From contig JANRFG010000032.1 in the NCBI GenBank assembly GCA_030725715.1, positions 1 through 64,000 on the forward strand: 64,000 nucleotides of DNA. The letters are read 5' to 3'. The stretch comes from Opitutales bacterium. Lineage in GTDB: Bacteria > Verrucomicrobiota > Verrucomicrobiia > Opitutales > UBA953. Under the pieces are notes generated by a model that saw only the letters and a program-made list of their open reading frames with translations, did no database searches and was not told the origin of the DNA. Below are positions 15,001 through 21,000 of this stretch, piece after piece (positions within the stretch are counted from its first letter, which is position 1; each line of letters starts with the position of its first letter). The position numbers and the translations under genes are program-made.

Positions 15001-18000
15001 GCCTGACCACCATCGGCACCAATTCCCTGAGCGGCCAGTTCGTGCTCAACGAGGGTACCGTGCGCCTCGGCGCCGGGCTCACCAACGCCATCCAGTCCAA
15101 CAACTACGCCGCGCTCGTGGGCGGCACGCTGGACCTCAACGGCGGCTCGCAGTTCTTCTACGGCGTCTTCGCCGACCAGGACTACAACGCCGGCAACACC
15201 GTCGTCACGAACACCTCACTCACCTCGACGGGCCACTTCCTGATCAACAACGACAACAGTGCCCGCAACTGGGCCGGCTCGGTCCAGGGCGACGTGAAGT
15301 TCACCCGCTCGGGCACCCAGACCACCAACCTCTACGCCGCGCACACCTACACGGGTTCGACCGTCATCAACGGCGGCAACCTCCTCCTGCGCGACGACGC
15401 CCGCCTGGTCAACACCCCCTCGGTCGAGATCAACTACGGCGGCCTCTACTTCGACAACGCCGGCGGCACGATCGGCCTGGCCGACCGCCTCAACGACGCG
15501 GCCCCCATCACGCTGCGCGGCGGCATCCTGGAACTGCGCGGCCGCCAGCAGGCCGCCTCGGCCGAGCTGCTCGGCGTGGTCACCCTGGCCGCCTCGAACT
15601 CGTTCATCAACGTCAACGGCTCCGGCACCGCCGGCAGCTCCACGCAGCTCGACATCACCCGCCTCAACCGCGCGGTGGGCGGCGGCACGGTCAACTTCAC
15701 CGGCGCCAACGGCCAGATCGGCACGTCGACCCGCGTGGTCGTCCGCAACTTCAACGGCACCGACCTGACCGACCCCGCCACGCCTAACGCCGGCCTCACC
15801 GGCGGCATCCTCGGCGGCTGGGCCATCGCCAATACCAGCGACTTCGCGACCTCCATCCCGGGCCTCGGCGTCGCCGCGCTCGGCGCGAACGGCTTCCCGA
15901 CGTACTCCAACCTGACGTCCGCGACCAACACGATCGCGTTGGCCGCTCCGACCGACAACGTCAACCTCAACGCCGTCGTCGCCGGGGCCGTCGTCGTCGC
16001 CGCGGACACCACCCTGAACAGCCTCCGCATGGGCAATGTCGGCACCAATGGCGCGACCGCCAACACCGTCGACATCGCCGCCGGCCAGACCCTGACGCTC
16101 ACGTCGGGCGGCCTCCTCTTCTACAGCAGCGCCGGCCACACCGTCGGCGCCGTCAACGGCCAGGGCACGCTCACTTCGGGCGGTCCCGAGCTCTTCATCT
16201 ACACCCAGGGTGGCAGCGACAAGCGCGTCCGCGCCAATGTCGCCGACGGCGCCCAGTCCGTCGCGTTCACCAAGTCGGGCAGCGCCGTGCTGCGTCTCTC
16301 CGGCACGAACTCCTACACCGGCGGCACCTTCGTCAACCAGGGCACGCTCCATATCGAGGGTACTTCGAACATCCCCGCCGCGACCGATCCCTTCAAGGGG
16401 CTCGTCGTGAGCGGCGCGACCGTGAACCTGTTCACCCCCGGTCGTCTCGCCTCGGCCAATTACGCCACGATCGCGGGCGCGGGCGTGCTGAACTACATCG
16501 GGGACAACACCCAGTACGGGCTCGTCCTCGACAACGTCGGCTCGGCGGGCAACCCCACCATCCGCTCGTTCAACACCCTGAACCGCGACGGCACGGGCTC
16601 CAAGGGCGTCCTGACCGTCGGCGCGGGCGGCATCCTCGCCACCTCGGCCAACGTCGGCACCATCAGCATCATCGAAGGCCGGCTCAGCTTCGGCGCGGCG
16701 GGCGGCACCATCGACGTCGGCGCGATCGACGTCAACGGCGTCAGCGACGTCGATCCCCTGCGCGCGACCCTGCAGCTGCAGGCCATCGTCGCCACCTCCG
16801 GCGCGATCGCCAAGACCGGCCTGGGCGTCCTCCAGCTCAACGCCCAGTCCCGCTTCACCGGCGACTTCAACGTCCTCGCAGGCGGCCTCCGTAACGGCAC
16901 CGGCAACGCCGGTTCGCGCTTCGCGGACCTGACGATCGCCGCGGGCGCCCGTTACGACCTCGGCGGCCAGACCACCACCTGGGGCTCGCTCGCCGGCGCG
17001 GGTGAGATCTTCAGCGCCTCGGGCACGCCGACCCTCAACGTCGGCTACAACAACACCGACTCCACCTTCTCGGGACGCCTCATGCGGTTCAATGACGCGG
17101 CCTACCCTATGCTGACCAAGGTCGGCACCGGTACGCTGACCATGGACTCCGCCCAGAACGCCGACGGCGCCTGGAGCACCGTCCGCGTCGAAGGCGGCCG
17201 CCTCGTCTACAGCGGGGCCGGCCGGGCCTTCCCGGCCGTCACCAGCACCGCCCGGTCGGTCTTCAGCGTCGATGACGGCGCCGTCCTCGAACTCAGCAAC
17301 GTCGCCTCGGCGGTCGACCATCGTCTCGCCCTGAACGTCGCCGGTGTCTTCGAGCAGCGCGGCGGCACGCTGATCCTCGGCGGTTCCGCCTCCGCGGCGG
17401 TCACCGAACGCATCACGACCCTCAATGCCCAGTACGGCTCCGGTCGCATCGAGCTGCGCCCGAACGCGGCGCAGCCTCTCCTGCTCGACCTCGGCACGAT
17501 CGGCGGCGGCAACAACCACTCCACGCTCGTGTTCGCCGGCCTCTCCGGCGCGACCTCCGGCAACGGCGTCGCCAATCTCCGCATCGGCAACGCCAACGGC
17601 GGCGTGCAAGGCGGCGGCGCCAACGGCACGACCAACATCTCCGTCCGCGGCGACATGCTCGCCGACGCCTCCGCCTCGGGCAAGGGCACGGGCTTCCTGA
17701 TGCGCGACGTCGTCACGGTCCCGGATCTCACGACCGTCAACCATGGCAGCACGGACTACGTCCTCACGCTGCCTTCGGCGGCGGGCATCGCCATCGGCGC
17801 GAACGTCACCGGCCTCGGCTTCACCGGCGCCTGGACCGTCGGCGCCATCAACGGCAACGACGTGACGCTCACGGGCGGCACCACCATCGCCCCGAGCGGC
17901 GCCAATCCGGTCACCGTCAACTTCAGCAACTTCTGGCGCGCCCTGGCGGCCGATGAGCTCAACGCCGCCCCGCGCGGCGTCGCCGGCGACGGCGTCGGCG

Positions 18001-21000
18001 GCTGGGCCTTCGGTCAGAACGCGGGCGTCTCGTCCGCGCAGACGCTCTCGGTCGACACCATCGTCAACTCGCTGACGTTCTCCGGCACGGCCTCCTTGGA
18101 CTCCGGCCTCGGCGCCGCCTTCGGCTCCTACGGTCCGGGCGGTCGTCCGCTGACCCTCGAACTGCGCGGCGCCACGGCCTTCCTCGTGAAGGACGGCACC
18201 ACCGACATCGGCCTCGGCGCCGTCAGCTCCGGCGGCGGCACCACGATCTTCGGCCACGTCCTCCTCGGCGCCACGGCGAACTTCAACGCCGGCTCCGGTC
18301 TCGGCTTCAACTCGACGGGCGGCTTCGTCAAGGCCGGCGACGGTATCCTCAACCTCAACGCCCAGACCTACTTCAATCCGAGCACCTTCACCGTCACGCA
18401 GGGCAGGGTGAACCTCAGCTCCGCCGTCGACAACACGCTGCCGGTCGCCGGCACCCAGGGCGCGATCTCGGCCTCGTCCCTCCGCGTCGAAGGCCTCAAC
18501 GCGGTCGTCGACCTCAACGGCCGCTCGCAGGCGATCAACGAGCTCCGCAGCTCGAGCGAGAAGCCCGGCCAGGCCGGCACGGTCACCAACTCGGGCGCCG
18601 CCGCCACCCTCACGACGATCGGCAACAGCGTCTTCGCGGGCGCCCTCACCGGCAACCTGAACCTCGTCCGTGCCGGCAACACCACCACGACCCTCACGTC
18701 GGCCAGCTCCTACACGGGCCTCACGACCATCCGCGGCGGCAACCTCCAGCTCCGCGACGAAGGCGCCCTCACCGGCACCTCCGCCGTCAGCGTGAACAAC
18801 GGCGCGCTCATCCTCAACAATTTCGGCCTCAACGCCGTCGAGAACCCGACCCGCCTCAACCCGGCGGCTCCGATCACCCTCTCGGGCGGCGAGTTCCGCA
18901 TCGACGGTTCCGGCGCCTCGGACATCGCCGTCCGCGCGGACAGCATCACCGCCGGTTCCGGACGCAACACGCTCAACGTCCGCCCCTATGTGAACATGGG
19001 CAGCACCGTCCGGATGGACGTGGGCAACCTGACCCTCGTGCCGAACGCCCGCCAGACGGTCGTCATCACCGGCTGGTCCACCGCGAACAGCAGCGGCTAC
19101 AACACGCTCGGCAAGCAGGGCCTGACGGGTTCCGGCCTGGTCTTCATCGAGCAGCTCAACGGCGCCGCCGGCCCGGCCAACTTCAACTTCACCGGCGTCG
19201 CGACCACCAACGGTTCGAACATCGTCACCGTCGCCAGCACGGTCGGCCTCACCCCGGGGCTCCGCGTCACCGGCACGAACATGCCGGCCAACGCGACGAT
19301 CGCCAACATCGTCTCCCCGACCCAGATCCGCCTCAGCGTCAACGCCACCGTCACGGGCGTCGCGGGCACCCTGCGCGCCACGAACCTGACCAACAACCTC
19401 ATCGGCGGCTGGGCGGTCGCCAACGGCTCGACCTTCGCCACCTACGACAGCCTCTACGGCGTCATGGACATGGGTAGCTCCTCCGGCGGCTTCGTGGCCC
19501 CGGGCTTCACGGGGTCTGATTTCAGCGCCGCGACCGTCGCCACGGGCAACTACAACGACGGCGCCTCCCGCACCCTCACCGGGGCGAAGGTCGCCAACAG
19601 CTGGCGCATGGGTCCGAGTGCGGACCAGAACCTGACCTTCAGCGCGGGCGCCACGCTCACCCTCGGCGTGGGTATCGTCACCAACGGTAACCGCCTCATC
19701 CGCCTGCTGGCGAGCGATGCGACCAACAGCATCACCACGACGGGCGGCGACCTCTACGTCTTCCTCAACCAGAACGCCACGGAGATCGAACCGAAGCTCA
19801 CCGGCGCGATGGCCCTCGTGAGTTCCGGCGGCGCCACCCTCCGCCTGAAGCCGAAGTTCGCCTCCAACGACTACACCGGCGGCACCTTCGTCAACGCCGG
19901 CACGCTCACCCTCGACGGCGCGGCCGGCCTCGTCGCCATCCCCGGCGACGTGACCGTGCAGAACGCCGTGCTCAACATGTCGGCCGACCGCGCCAAGGCC
20001 GGCCAGCTTGCGGCCACGTCCAACGTGACCATCAAGGGCCACGGCCGCTTCTTCCTGCCGAATTACACCAACATGGTGGCCGGCACGAACGTGGTCAACC
20101 GCCTCGCCTCGGTGACCTTCATCACCGACGGCGCCCAGGGCTTCAATCCGGAATTCAGCCTCGGCAATCCGAACGACGTGGCCGCCTTCAGCGTGCTCGC
20201 GCTCAGCGGCACGAACGCGATCACTTCGACCAGCCAGGTCATGGGCCGCGTGCCGACGGTCTACACGGGCGACGCCGCCCGCACGCGCCTCGTCTTCGAC
20301 AACGTCAGCCCGGTCATCACGGTCAACGCGGGCGACGCCCTCGCCGGCCTCAACATGAACGTGCCGATCACCCAGGGCTCGAACGCCAACGTCGCGGCCG
20401 GCGGTTTCGCCGACATGACCTCGCTCACCAAGATGGGCCTCGGCACCGTCGTGATGATCCATGGCGACAGCGACTTCACGGCTCCCTTCGTCCTGGCCCA
20501 GGGCAGCCTGATGCTCGGCGGCAGCTCGACTTCCGACGGCCTGGGCGGCGCCTCCAAGGGCCCGGTCGGCGCCGGCACCCTCGTCATCGAGGGCGGCACG
20601 ACGATCCTCACGGACAACACGGTGCGTACGCTGCACAACCCGGTCACCGTCAACGGCGACTTCACCTTCGGCGGTCTCGTCCCCGGCGCGAACGTCACCC
20701 TCACGGCCCCGATCGACCTCGGCGCGGCGGCCCGCACCATCGCGGTGCCCAGCATGGCCGTGACCGCGACCCTCAACGGCGCCCTCACGACCACGGCGGG
20801 AGCCGGGGTCGTCGGCCTGACCAAGACCGGTGCCGGCACCCTGCAGTTCGGCGGCGCTTCGTCGCTCGTCTTCGGCGGCGCGGGCGTGACCGTCGCGGAA
20901 GGCATCCTGAAGGCGGGCATCGCCAATAATCTCCCGGCCGACACCCTCCTGACCGTCGCGGCGGGCGCGGGTTACGACCTCAACGGCTTCGACCAGCTCA

